In this document: piece by piece, positions 34,321 to 42,029 of the stretch
Layout of the letters: the number at the start of each line of letters is the position of its first letter
How positions within the stretch are numbered: position 1 is the first letter of the stretch
IMG/VR virus record: IMGVR_UViG_3300021226_000025
Span: 1-56,046 of that record
From: a virus
DNA length: 56,046 nt
Strand: one strand, 5' to 3'
Translations under genes and position numbers: made by a program
The notes under the pieces: generated by a model
What the model saw: the letters and a program-made list of their open reading frames with translations, nothing else
Database searches by the model: none
Told to the model about the DNA's origin: nothing

Positions 34321-34668
34321 TTATCCTTTCAATTGGGAAATGAGCGTGTTAACGGTCGCCCGCAAATTCGCAACGTCATTGGCAAGCAACTGAACATCAC
34401 TGATTAACTTGCCGTAATCGTCTAAATCTGGTACTCGTTGCCCGCTAATAGTATACCCGTTACCTGTTGCAGATACACGAGTAAATGTTGCTGTTGGTGC
34501 GGATTTGACACCAATGTTTCCTTTGGTGACCGCTGCGCTTTGTAGGTCTGCTTCGCCACGGATACCGCAAAGCAACTCGACATCTTCTTTCAGTGCATTG
34601 AGCAGTTGGGACTGCCAGTCTGTAACTGTACCTGAAGGTATAGAAGGGATTGCTGTGAACCGTGCCAT
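34321..34668 (-). CDS. Small virion-associated protein
   Basis: 115 residues. A middle segment looks beta-rich, and the C-terminal ~30 residues are a heptad-like helix (LLANDVANLRATVNTLISQL), suggesting oligomerisation. Its stop is three bases before the next start, and its own start overlaps the nozzle gene stop (TAATG). Possibly a tail accessory protein. Confidence 0.5.
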   Translation of the reverse strand: MARFTAIPSIPSGTVTDWQSQLLNALKEDVELLCGIRGEADLQSAAVTKGNIGVKSAPTATFTRVSATGNGYTISGQRVPDLDDYGKLISDVQLLANDVANLRATVNTLISQLKG

Positions 34669-37289
34669 TATGCAGCCCTCAATCCAAATGGGGTTTCCCC
34701 TATGTGCACCGCACGAACTCGTGCAGAACCAGATACCGCTACCTCAAACGTGTCAGAGCGGTAACCTGTGGGAAGCCTAAAGATGTCGTCTGAAGATACT
34801 GTACCTTGGAATATCAGTGTCTTATCTGCCCAGATGCGGAATGTGACTGGTAATACCCCTGCCACAGTTTTAAATGAGCGAGTAATATTGTCACCGTTGA
34901 TAACAGTGGAATTCAGTGTGCCTGAGTTCTCAATACGCACGCCCAAACTTGTTACTCGGTCATATGGGCCGTTCATGTCGCCAAGACCCTTGAAGCACAA
35001 AACTGTACCGGATGTATCAGCAGTTGTACCAGTTGCTGTACCAACACTAGGGTATGTAAACGTCGTGGAATTTACAACTGTGATGACTGCATCTGCGGCG
35101 TTGAACGTAGACGACAGACCACCAGTAAATCCAGAAATAGTAATCTTGCTGCCAGTAATGAACCCATGTGCGCTGGCGGTCACAATCGTAGCGACGTTGG
35201 CTGCACGAGCATACGACGCTGTTTGAATCGGCGTAGCGTAGTCATTCCACACTTGAAGGTTGTACGCGGGTACTCCAGCGTTGTACGCTGCAATAGCCTC
35301 GGCTTCGGCGTCAGGTGTAGCGTAGTCTGCAATCACACGGGCTGCACCAATGTTGAGGTAGTCCTTGGTCACAATGACCTTAGACTTCCACTCCATTGCT
35401 GCAAGAGGTTGCGTATTTTTATCCCACTGATAGAGATTACCTAGATTATCCCCAATATAGTAGAAATTGTTTGTTTTTGGGTCGTACCATGCGGCAGACC
35501 AAATATAGTTGACCGATACAAAGTACCCACCAATACGTTCATCACGCTCAAACGTAAATGAGTTGGTGGAGTGTGAGGCGAAGTATTTACCGTTGTAGAA
35601 CTTAGCCACCAATGTGTTAGGGGACAAGGTTGCATCCCATGTATCCCAGTCGTGCACATACTTAGTAATCAAGTCCATACCGAGCGACGGGTTGTACACA
35701 GCCAAACCACCATAGGTAGCGTACACAACACCATAACCCATGTTCACAATCGAACGCTTTGAGACACAGGGGTAGAGCGTATCAATACGAGCAAACGCCA
35801 TTGTGGCAGGGTTGTTACCTGACACTTGGTATGGATACTTCTCTGTAAGTACAAGCACATATCCGCCAACAGACGCAATCCCCACAATAGGTGATTCAAA
35901 CGTCAGCGCATACTTGTTCGGAAATGCGTGGAATACATTCGGCTCAGAGAAGTAAAGTTGGTTGCCCTCAAACCCAGCAAGAATGTTGTTCTGTACCGCA
36001 GTCAAACCTTTAAGGTTTGCAGGTGGCGGGTCATAATCATCTGTACTGAGAATGTCGGTCAGTAATGTTGAGTCGAAGTCATCTGTAAACGAATACACAC
36101 CACCGTCGCCCCAGTAACGTGCAGTGCTGGTAGGTAGTTCAGAAACGTCGTGGTACAACGTGCCAGCAATCTCCACTTTATTGGTTACATCAGATGCAGT
36201 CTGTGCGTACTCAAACGTATAGTCGTCAATGACATCAGTAACAATACCACCAGTAATATTGAACGATGAGTCTAAGCACCCACTGATTTTAAAACGGTCG
36301 TCAATAGCAAGATTGTGATGGTTAGACAGTGTTACCCGTGACACGTTGGACGTACGTTGCACACGAGCAAGTGAAGTTGGAAACCACAAGGTGCGCAGCA
36401 AGTAATACGTTGTGCCAGACGTAGACGACAGCGTACGGTAGAGACGCACACCACGTACAAAGTTATCTCCAGTTGGTTTAGAGGTTGGAATATTGGTGAC
36501 TGTAACCGTCTGGCCTTCTTTGATATACAAGTTGTCAGATGGGTCAGAAGCAATAGATTCCTCAAGCCACGGTGTGTACCATGTGTACACATACGAGCGA
36601 GGGAATGTCGTACCTGCCAGTGCAACAGTACCAGAGGTATCTGCCGTAGTGCTTACCGTTTCGCCGGGACAGAAGTACGAAAACGAAGTCGAGTTAATAA
36701 CCGTGACTTCAGCGTTGGTCGCATTAAACGTAGCCACTGTGGATGTACCAGCAGGCATACCACTGATAGTCACCTTGTTACCAGTACGTAAACCGTGCGC
36801 CGCACTGGTTACGATGGTTGCGGTATTACCCGCATCACGCGCTTTAGACGCCGTAGTTTTGTTTGAGAACGACGCTGCGGACGTTGTGACCTTTGTCTCA
36901 GGTAGTGGTAATCCAAGTTCGTAGAAGTTATTTGGATACGGCTCACCAGTCGCAGTAGCCAACTGGTAGTTTGACACCTTAGGTACACCGTCGCCAGTGT
37001 AGTAAAAGCGTTGCTCCATATCCGTGGAGTCAGACGCAGTAACAATGTCAACGTCAGTAGTCCATGTCAGGAACTTGAGTTCATCTGTGTCAGGGTCGCG
37101 CAATCCGTACAGAGTCTTGATGTCACCCACACGTCCTACGTTGTCTACAAGGTAGGGTAAACGATAGGGAATCAAATCACCGGAGTACAACTTGACGTTG
37201 TACGCCAACTGCCCCGCAGAATCTGGGAGCAGTTCAGGTGAAATCTTGGGGGCTTCACCTAGGAATTTGACAAGTTTAACGGCAGCCAT
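34668..37289 (-). CDS. Tail tube B-like (nozzle) protein
   Basis: 873 residues. The N-terminal EAPKISPELLPDSAGQLAYN with NVKLYSGDLIPYR is the hallmark start of podovirus tail-tube B/nozzle proteins. The body shows WD/propeller-like beta repeats. Two copies of a ~70-residue beta domain (near residues 151-226 and 695-763), with matching TIVT-x-AHG, TISG, NSTxF and TTADTSGTV elements, are inserted, plus a degenerate copy near 312-365. It forms the distal tail tube. These inserted domains are probably surface decorations. Confidence 0.82.
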   Translation of the reverse strand: MAAVKLVKFLGEAPKISPELLPDSAGQLAYNVKLYSGDLIPYRLPYLVDNVGRVGDIKTLYGLRDPDTDELKFLTWTTDVDIVTASDSTDMEQRFYYTGDGVPKVSNYQLATATGEPYPNNFYELGLPLPETKVTTSAASFSNKTTASKARDAGNTATIVTSAAHGLRTGNKVTISGMPAGTSTVATFNATNAEVTVINSTSFSYFCPGETVSTTADTSGTVALAGTTFPRSYVYTWYTPWLEESIASDPSDNLYIKEGQTVTVTNIPTSKPTGDNFVRGVRLYRTLSSTSGTTYYLLRTLWFPTSLARVQRTSNVSRVTLSNHHNLAIDDRFKISGCLDSSFNITGGIVTDVIDDYTFEYAQTASDVTNKVEIAGTLYHDVSELPTSTARYWGDGGVYSFTDDFDSTLLTDILSTDDYDPPPANLKGLTAVQNNILAGFEGNQLYFSEPNVFHAFPNKYALTFESPIVGIASVGGYVLVLTEKYPYQVSGNNPATMAFARIDTLYPCVSKRSIVNMGYGVVYATYGGLAVYNPSLGMDLITKYVHDWDTWDATLSPNTLVAKFYNGKYFASHSTNSFTFERDERIGGYFVSVNYIWSAAWYDPKTNNFYYIGDNLGNLYQWDKNTQPLAAMEWKSKVIVTKDYLNIGAARVIADYATPDAEAEAIAAYNAGVPAYNLQVWNDYATPIQTASYARAANVATIVTASAHGFITGSKITISGFTGGLSSTFNAADAVITVVNSTTFTYPSVGTATGTTADTSGTVLCFKGLGDMNGPYDRVTSLGVRIENSGTLNSTVINGDNITRSFKTVAGVLPVTFRIWADKTLIFQGTVSSDDIFRLPTGYRSDTFEVAVSGSARVRAVHIGETPFGLRAA

Positions 37290-37291
37290 AG

Positions 37292-37630
37292 TTAGATGTT
37301 TCGCTCAAAGTGCGGACAGTCCACAAGAGATTTGAAATTCCCACCCCAACGGTTTTTCGGATTCAGACTCTCCCAGTACGCACCAATAGGTGCAAGGATA
37401 CTCTTATCCCAGATGATTTGTCCATCCTTGAAGAAGTTCAAATCAATCGCACAACGCTTGAGGTGGATTGAATTCATAGTCTTGCTACGACCAGTTTTGA
37501 AGTAGATAGCCTGCTGTTCAGGAGTGCGTGCGAGTTCTCCGCCCGTCACCATGAACCCTTGCTCAGTGGCGTGTTGAATCAGTTTGCAAGCGTCCAGTAA
37601 GAACGCGGCCTGCTCTTGGCTGAGACTCAT
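37292..37630 (-). CDS. Endolysin: M15-family peptidase (VanY/L-Ala-D-Glu type)
   Basis: 112 residues, compact. Motifs are GGELARTPEQQ, then S-x-HLKRCAIDLNFF (zinc ligands His56 and Asp63), RWGGNF and DCPHFE (His107). These are the zinc-peptidase signatures of phage L-alanyl-D-glutamate endopeptidases. There is no signal peptide or cell-wall-binding domain, as expected for a Gram-negative host with a holin. It overlaps the holin gene by four bases. Confidence 0.88.
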   Translation of the reverse strand: MSLSQEQAAFLLDACKLIQHATEQGFMVTGGELARTPEQQAIYFKTGRSKTMNSIHLKRCAIDLNFFKDGQIIWDKSILAPIGAYWESLNPKNRWGGNFKSLVDCPHFERNI

Positions 37631-38148
37631 TTGTCGCCTCCCTTATTCCGCAACTCCATGACCTTCTCAACTGTACGTCCGCCAAAGTACGCTGTCATCA
37701 CAAGCATACCCCACTGCCCAAGCAGACTCACATAAGATTCTTGTACGTTGATACCTGCTGCACTCAATCCTGCAAACAGAAGGTACGCACTCAGGATATA
37801 GATGAGGGTCATAGGGCGGATGTTCTTTGACATCCATGAGTCAGAAGCCATGTCCGCTTTCCAGCGGTCAGAGACGTTGTTCTCTTGGTTGGCTTGCGCC
37901 GCCAGCAAGGCTTCGAGTTCTTGCTGCTCAAGTTTGGCTTTCTCAATACCTAACTCAAGCAACCGCTCCTCGTGGTCATATTGGAGTTGACGCAGTTTCT
38001 CTACGTCAGCAGGAGTAGGATTGTCAGGAATCTTTACACCAAGAGTTTTTTCTACAACGTCTTTACCCTTGGCTTGGATGGCACTGGACAATAACCCCAG
38101 TCCACTTTCTGCGAGTGTGCCTAGTAGTGCGCCTACTATTGGAATCAT
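37627..38148 (-). CDS. Putative holin (membrane and coiled-coil protein)
   Basis: 173 residues from the ATG at 38148, which has AAGGAG just upstream; an upstream in-frame start would add 13 basic residues without a site. An N-terminal amphipathic/hydrophobic stretch (IPIVGALLGTLAESGLGLLS) is followed by a long coiled coil (about 55-95) and two C-terminal hydrophobic helices (LIYILSAYLLFAGLSAAGI and MLVMTAYFGGRTVEKVM). The architecture and place beside the endolysin match 3TM-type phage holins. Confidence 0.75.
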   Translation of the reverse strand: MIPIVGALLGTLAESGLGLLSSAIQAKGKDVVEKTLGVKIPDNPTPADVEKLRQLQYDHEERLLELGIEKAKLEQQELEALLAAQANQENNVSDRWKADMASDSWMSKNIRPMTLIYILSAYLLFAGLSAAGINVQESYVSLLGQWGMLVMTAYFGGRTVEKVMELRNKGGDK

Positions 38149-38149
38149 G

Positions 38150-38362
38150 TCAGTTCTCCTTTTCCTTTTGCTCTCTATCTTTTTCAAACTGCTTTTGCAT
38201 CCGCTCCAACTTTTTGATGGACGCCTCTACCATGTTGCGCTGTTCAATTGTTTCCATATATACCCATGCACAAAACGGTAGCCCCAACAAAATAACCAAT
38301 GCAAAAATTACCAGTACGACAAGGAACGTCGTGTCATCGCTATTGTGATTAGAAGTCCCCAT
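38150..38362 (-). CDS. Small membrane/coiled-coil lysis protein (possible inner-membrane spanin)
   Basis: 70 residues. A short polar N-terminus, one transmembrane helix (TFLVVLVIFALVILLGLPFC) and a C-terminal charged coiled coil (KKLERMQKQFEKDREQKEKE). This is the layout of an i-spanin with its coil in the periplasm. No lipoprotein o-spanin partner is obvious nearby, so a holin modulator is an alternative. It ends one base before the holin start and begins inside the next upstream gene. Confidence 0.55.
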   Translation of the reverse strand: MGTSNHNSDDTTFLVVLVIFALVILLGLPFCAWVYMETIEQRNMVEASIKKLERMQKQFEKDREQKEKEN

Positions 38363-38985
38363 ATCTCAAGCACCACTATTAAAACTGCTGCGATATACAA
38401 AGCCCTGCTCTGCCACTTAGCGATTACCAAGTCCTTTTTGTATCTTGCAATCGTTGCCCGTTTTTCCTCCTCTTTCCGTGCGGCTGCCTGCTCTGCCCTA
38501 ATTTTGTCACGCATTTTTTCAAAGCGTGTCCACAAATCTCCAAGTTCAGCAGGGGTTTGATAGACCATTGTTTCGCGTAACTCTGTGTGTAGCGCATCCA
38601 GTCTGGACTGAATCAATACACGCTGTAACGCACGACGACTTTCTGACTCGTTGCCCCTATAAACCTCTTTTGCTTTGCGTTCTTCCTCGTAGAACAACTG
38701 CTCTACTTGGTCAACCACATCGAAAAACTTACCAAGGTGGTCTGCAAGTTGCCCCAGCACATCATTAGGGTCTGTCCTGCCAATCTCCTTGACTCGTTTC
38801 TTTTCCTCCTCATATTGAACAGCCTGTTCTTTAGTTAATTTCTTACCAGCAAACTGGCTGTGCAAATCATCAAGTATCCCCTTAACATCTCCTGCGACAC
38901 TCTTAACATCTTTGTAGAGTTGACATCCCTTCTTGACTGCTGCAACAGCAGTGTTTGCCAGTGCAAGAAGGGTAAGGGGGTCAAT
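38308..38985 (-). CDS. Lysis-region coiled-coil protein with C-terminal membrane helix (probable ATT start)
   Basis: 225 residues if it starts at ATT 38985; the shortest alternative is a TTG at 38865 (185 residues). Translating upstream of that TTG gives an uninterrupted, sensible start, (M)DPLTLLALANTAVAAVKKG followed by CQLYKDVKSVAGDVK, which resembles the MDPI/L start I recall from related phage proteins. A GGAG lies six bases before the ATT. No ATG, GTG or TTG occurs between the in-frame stop and the TTG at 38865. The protein is a long charged coiled coil ending in one membrane helix (LYIAAVLIVVLEIWGLLITI). Confidence 0.65.
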   Translation of the reverse strand: MDPLTLLALANTAVAAVKKGCQLYKDVKSVAGDVKGILDDLHSQFAGKKLTKEQAVQYEEEKKRVKEIGRTDPNDVLGQLADHLGKFFDVVDQVEQLFYEEERKAKEVYRGNESESRRALQRVLIQSRLDALHTELRETMVYQTPAELGDLWTRFEKMRDKIRAEQAAARKEEEKRATIARYKKDLVIAKWQSRALYIAAVLIVVLEIWGLLITIAMTRRSLSYW

Positions 38986-38996
38986 ACCTTACTCCA

Positions 38997-39176
38997 TCAG
39001 CAAGCCTTGGGCATTTTATGCACCATGCCGCCTTTAGCGTAGCCCTTCATCGGCATAGAAGTTTTGGTCGGCTTTTTCACCATGCCGCCCTTCTTGTAGC
39101 CGCGCTCAGCGACGCTATTTGAGATAGCGTCCTTCTTCATTTCATCCAAAGTTTTTTCTTTTAGTTTGAGTGGCAT
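38997..39176 (-). CDS. Small basic protein with GYxKGGMV repeats
   Basis: 59 residues. Two copies of a GYxKGGMVxK segment (about residues 26-34 and 46-54) in a Lys/Met/Gly-rich chain. Similar KGGMV-type small proteins occur among structural genes of aquatic phages. It has GGAGTATGAC before the ATG. Its stop overlaps an ATG that opens a two-codon ORF, directly followed by the ATT start of the next gene. Confidence 0.55.
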   Translation of the reverse strand: MPLKLKEKTLDEMKKDAISNSVAERGYKKGGMVKKPTKTSMPMKGYAKGGMVHKMPKAC

Positions 39177-39177
39177 G

Positions 39178-39357
39178 TCATACTCCTTTGATTAAGATGG
39201 TCACAATGATTCCAGCCATACCTACAATCAAAGCACCAGTTGCTTTGAGTAGTAGTCCTTCCAGTCGGTCAACCCTCTGTATAAAGGTCGTGTAACGCTC
39301 TGCGCACACGGCCTCATGCGAGGTAAGTTGAACTTCTAATTCATGCGTTGTTGCCAT
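39178..39357 (-). CDS. XhlA-like membrane-associated protein
   Basis: 59 residues from the ATG at 39357, with a strong AAGGAGG; a longer version adds 11 residues without a site. An N-terminal amphipathic helix (ERYTTFIQRVDRLEGLLLKA) leads into a C-terminal transmembrane helix (LIVGMAGIIVTILIKGV). This is the layout of haemolysin XhlA-type phage proteins that work with holins. It stands at the head of the lysis cassette. Confidence 0.6.
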   Translation of the reverse strand: MATTHELEVQLTSHEAVCAERYTTFIQRVDRLEGLLLKATGALIVGMAGIIVTILIKGV

Positions 39358-39520
39358 TCTCGGCCTCCTTAACCGCCTCAGTTTGGTCAATGATTGATGG
39401 GAATTCTTGTTCTTCAGGCAAAGGCTCGATGACTAAAACGCAGTCCTCAGGCACGACTTCACAACGGGCAAGTGCACCGTTGGGGAACATTACGAGAGGG
39501 GAGCGTTTGGTATCCATCAT
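39341..39520 (-). CDS. Small acidic protein
   Basis: 59 residues (58 if the second ATG is used), starting at the ATGATG that overlaps the stop of the Gly-rich fibre gene. The N-terminal half has a small beta pattern (RSPLVMFPNGALARCEVVPE) and the C-terminal half is acidic. It overlaps the XhlA-like gene by 17 bases. Function unknown. Too short for usual ORF cut-offs but well coupled. Confidence 0.5.
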   Translation of the reverse strand: MMDTKRSPLVMFPNGALARCEVVPEDCVLVIEPLPEEQEFPSIIDQTEAVKEAENGNNA

Positions 39521-40401
39521 GCTGTGAATGTCCCAGATGAAGTAAAGGTGTGAATGGTGTAGCCACCCGATGAAGTAACTGTACCTCCAGTGCCTTTTTG
39601 CGCTCCAAGGTAGCGGATAACAACAAGCCCAGAACCACCACTTCCGCTAGTAGATGTGCTGCCGTGAGCACCTCCTCCACCGCTACCAGTATTTGCAGTT
39701 CCATTACCTGCGTTACCCCCACTACCAGCACCACCGCCGCCACTTCCACCGCCGCCACTAGCGGCAGTCTGTGAACTTCCGCCACCGCCACCCGCACGAG
39801 TTACCGCAGTACCTGTAATAGAAGAAGTTAATCCTGCACCACCTGCACCACCGTTACTACCTGAACCATCAGAGCCAGCGACACCTGCACCACCGCCACC
39901 ACCATCACCCCAGTTGTTGACGCTCATCCCACCATTAGTTCCTTGTCCACCAGTGCCAGAACCACCTGCGGCAGTACCTGTTGAGTTTGCACCACCGGAA
40001 CCTGAACCACCGCTAAACCCAGTACCACCAGTAGCATTACCTCTACCGCCAGCACCACCCACGGTACTGATTGAAAGCGCACCCCCACTAATGGACGACG
40101 CCGAACCACTAGGGCCGTGAGCGTTGACAACCGCTGCACCACCAGCACCAACAGTAATTGTGTACACAACACTTGGTTGCACCCCTACTGCTGGTTCAGC
40201 GGACGAACTACCACCAGATAGTTCACCTGCTACATTGGTGCGATACCCACCAGCGCCAGCGCCGGAACCTGCGTGCGCACCACCAGCACCACCACCAGCA
40301 ATTACTAGATACTCAATCGGGTACACACGAGGGTAATCAGCATCACCCTTACCGTCACGTATCTGTCGTGCTGTCCAAACACCGCTTTGAGAAAGTCCCA
40401 T
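39517..40401 (-). CDS. Glycine-rich tail protein (putative receptor-binding/adhesin type)
   Basis: 294 residues. After a ~30-residue head (YPRVYPIEYLVIAGGGAGG) the chain is extremely rich in Gly, Ala and Ser. A short C-terminal beta segment (YTIHTFTSSGTFTA) ends it. The EYLVIAGGG start and SGTFTA end are typical of phage Gly-rich tail-tip domains, in which polyglycine-II sandwiches carry variable receptor-binding loops. The region around 39600-40150 is probably hypervariable between relatives. Confidence 0.7.
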   Translation of the reverse strand: MGLSQSGVWTARQIRDGKGDADYPRVYPIEYLVIAGGGAGGAHAGSGAGAGGYRTNVAGELSGGSSSAEPAVGVQPSVVYTITVGAGGAAVVNAHGPSGSASSISGGALSISTVGGAGGRGNATGGTGFSGGSGSGGANSTGTAAGGSGTGGQGTNGGMSVNNWGDGGGGGAGVAGSDGSGSNGGAGGAGLTSSITGTAVTRAGGGGGSSQTAASGGGGSGGGGAGSGGNAGNGTANTGSGGGGAHGSTSTSGSGGSGLVVIRYLGAQKGTGGTVTSSGGYTIHTFTSSGTFTA

Positions 40402-40754
40402 TACGAAATCTCCTCATATGAACATACTGCTGTGAGGTCACCAACAGCACTGGCTAGACATCGAAGCGAGTCGCCTTCTTCAAGGTATATAGCCTTGGAC
40501 ATCAAATCAAGAACGGCATCCGCAGGAACCTGAACAGTGTACGCAATAGGATACGAAGTGGTCGAACGATATAAATCCACTGTAATGTCAGCCGAAACTG
40601 CGCCATCCACGTTGGCAACATAAAGGGCATTGACCTTAAAAACTTTACCACTGCCTGCTGAGTTAGTAACAATCGCAGTTGCAGAAGTACCGACAGCCTG
40701 TACCGCCGTTTTTCCTGTGATGGTTGCTACGTTGACGATATTTGGGGCTGCCAT
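40401..40754 (-). CDS. Small virion/tail protein
   Basis: 117 residues, all beta in appearance (strand-like TAVQAVGTSATAIVTNSAG, then KVFKVNALYVANVDG and ITVDLYRST). I know similar short proteins from tail-fibre loci of aquatic phages, with no defined role. The stop is coupled to the next start (TAATG). Likely a surface-exposed structural protein. Confidence 0.55.
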   Translation of the reverse strand: MAAPNIVNVATITGKTAVQAVGTSATAIVTNSAGSGKVFKVNALYVANVDGAVSADITVDLYRSTTSYPIAYTVQVPADAVLDLMSKAIYLEEGDSLRCLASAVGDLTAVCSYEEIS

Positions 40755-40757
40755 GAT

Positions 40758-41111
40758 TTATCCTCCGAAAACGATTGCCATAGCGATGGCTTTACCAGTC
40801 GTCGCTCTGTCGGCAAATTCTGTGAAAAGAGCCGCCGTTGGGCGGAGTTCAAAACGGTCGCTTGCAGCATAGGCTCTGGCAGATGTGCCGTCCTGCCCAC
40901 GTACAACCGTCATTGTGTCTGTGCTACGTGCTGTGACCTTGACAATCTCAAGATTGTTTGATGTATCAATCAGCGTAGCGTAGAAATAGTCACCAGTGCT
41001 GAGCGTAGGAAACCTAGACCCCTCACCGGAGTTCAACACAATCGTTGTCGATGAACTGGTGATACTGGCGTTCAGTACGCCATACGCATTGTTGGTGACT
41101 TTAATTCCCAT
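40758..41111 (-). CDS. Tail protein sharing the N-terminal module of the collar fibre
   Basis: 117 residues. Residues 1-95 match the N-terminus of the 262-residue collar-type fibre at 42590-43378 nearly residue for residue in places (FPTLS-x-GDYFYATLIDT, SNNLEIVK, DRFELRPTA/DRIEIRLTA). That shared module is probably the part that docks to the tail. This gene would be a docking module with only a short C-terminal extension. Confidence 0.65.
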   Translation of the reverse strand: MGIKVTNNAYGVLNASITSSSTTIVLNSGEGSRFPTLSTGDYFYATLIDTSNNLEIVKVTARSTDTMTVVRGQDGTSARAYAASDRFELRPTAALFTEFADRATTGKAIAMAIVFGG

Positions 41112-41113
41112 GA

Positions 41114-41476
41114 TTACTGTCCTTGAATATCAGGTACTTCTACCCAATTACCTGCGTCGTCATCCCAACGATAGTATTTACCGTCGTTCGGATGTTGTGT
41201 TGGTGCTTCCCACAAGCAAGATTGCTCGTTCAAAACCCACTTGCTGTAAGGCTTGGGTGGGATAAACGCATCACGCACCTTGTCATAAGTGAACCCAATC
41301 CCAGCGTAGTTTTTACGCAGAGGTGTGCCGCCATTTGCATGAACACCACCGTGAGTGTTGTAACTGGTCTGAATCCACTCACCGGGAGATGAGTCCACAA
41401 ACGTATCAAAAAACTCAGGCTCAGCCACAATCACTTGTGTCACGATGCTATCAACAACTTTTGCAAAATGTGCCAT
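41114..41476 (-). CDS. Conserved virion-associated protein
   Basis: 120 residues. The start MAHFAKVVDSIVTQVIVAE and the middle NGGTPLRKNYAGIGFTYDKV, followed by a Trp-rich acidic end, match a small family I know from cyanophages and other aquatic phages, found among structural genes. Exact role unknown. It lies in the fibre locus. Confidence 0.65.
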   Translation of the reverse strand: MAHFAKVVDSIVTQVIVAEPEFFDTFVDSSPGEWIQTSYNTHGGVHANGGTPLRKNYAGIGFTYDKVRDAFIPPKPYSKWVLNEQSCLWEAPTQHPNDGKYYRWDDDAGNWVEVPDIQGQ

Positions 41477-41478
41477 AG

Positions 41479-41757
41479 TTATCCTTTACTTGCGATATAA
41501 GCAGCGCGTTTAGCCGCTTGGTCTGCTTCATAGGCCGCAACCGCCGTGTCGTAGTTATTAGACGTGGTTACCGCCCAGTCTGGCAGTTCAGTGATTTCTT
41601 GATTTGGTGCATCTTTGAATTCAATGTGGCCTGTGTTAGTCGCATCATCAAATTGCAAAGCATGGACGTCAGAGGGCACAGCAGAAACATCTACCGGAGT
41701 AAAAGATACCTTGTCTTTATACACGGCTGCGTCGTCCACAATAATAGTTAACTTCAT
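41479..41757 (-). CDS. Small fibre-locus protein
   Basis: 92 residues. An N-terminal beta part (MKLTIIVDDAAVYKD to GHIEFKDAPN) and a C-terminal Ala-rich helix. Its composition resembles chaperone-like or assembly proteins next to phage fibres. No named family recognised. Confidence 0.55.
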   Translation of the reverse strand: MKLTIIVDDAAVYKDKVSFTPVDVSAVPSDVHALQFDDATNTGHIEFKDAPNQEITELPDWAVTTSNNYDTAVAAYEADQAAKRAAYIASKG

Positions 41758-42029
41758 TTTATTAACCTCGTATTTGCAGTTTCGAGTAGCATAGAGTTTG
41801 CTCTGACCATTTCATTCCTAAATGATTCAACCGCTGCTCCAGTGCTTCTTTGTTGTTGACTATTTTCAATCATTAAAATTGGTAGCCAAGATATAGCACA
41901 CCCCCATTCATCTACATCTGCACCTGTATTTGGATTATGCCCCCGTATTTGGGTAAACCATGCGCACTCCAACTCTTTGCATGGTTCAAAGTTATTTAGC
42001 GGGCAATTTGTTTTAGGTGCTATTTTCAT
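41754..42029 (-). CDS. Conserved Cys-containing protein of the fibre locus
   Basis: 91 residues from the ATG at 42029, coupled to the previous stop (TGATG); a TTG four codons upstream is rejected. Sequence MKIAPKTNCPLNNFEPCKEL with CAWFTQ and DEWGCAISWLP forms a four-Cys pattern suggestive of a metal or iron-sulfur site. The C-terminus is an amphipathic helix. I have seen close relatives in uncultured aquatic phages, often beside oxygenases, as here. Confidence 0.6.
   Translation of the reverse strand: MKIAPKTNCPLNNFEPCKELECAWFTQIRGHNPNTGADVDEWGCAISWLPILMIENSQQQRSTGAAVESFRNEMVRANSMLLETANTRLIK

Noticed and set aside
34668-37289. Tape-measure or long-tail genes
   Set aside because: The long proteins of the late arm match nozzle and ejection proteins; no sheath or tape-measure-like gene is visible.
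38860-39042. 60-codon plus-strand ORF in the lysis region
   Set aside because: Antisense to the coiled-coil protein and its start region; no ribosome binding site.
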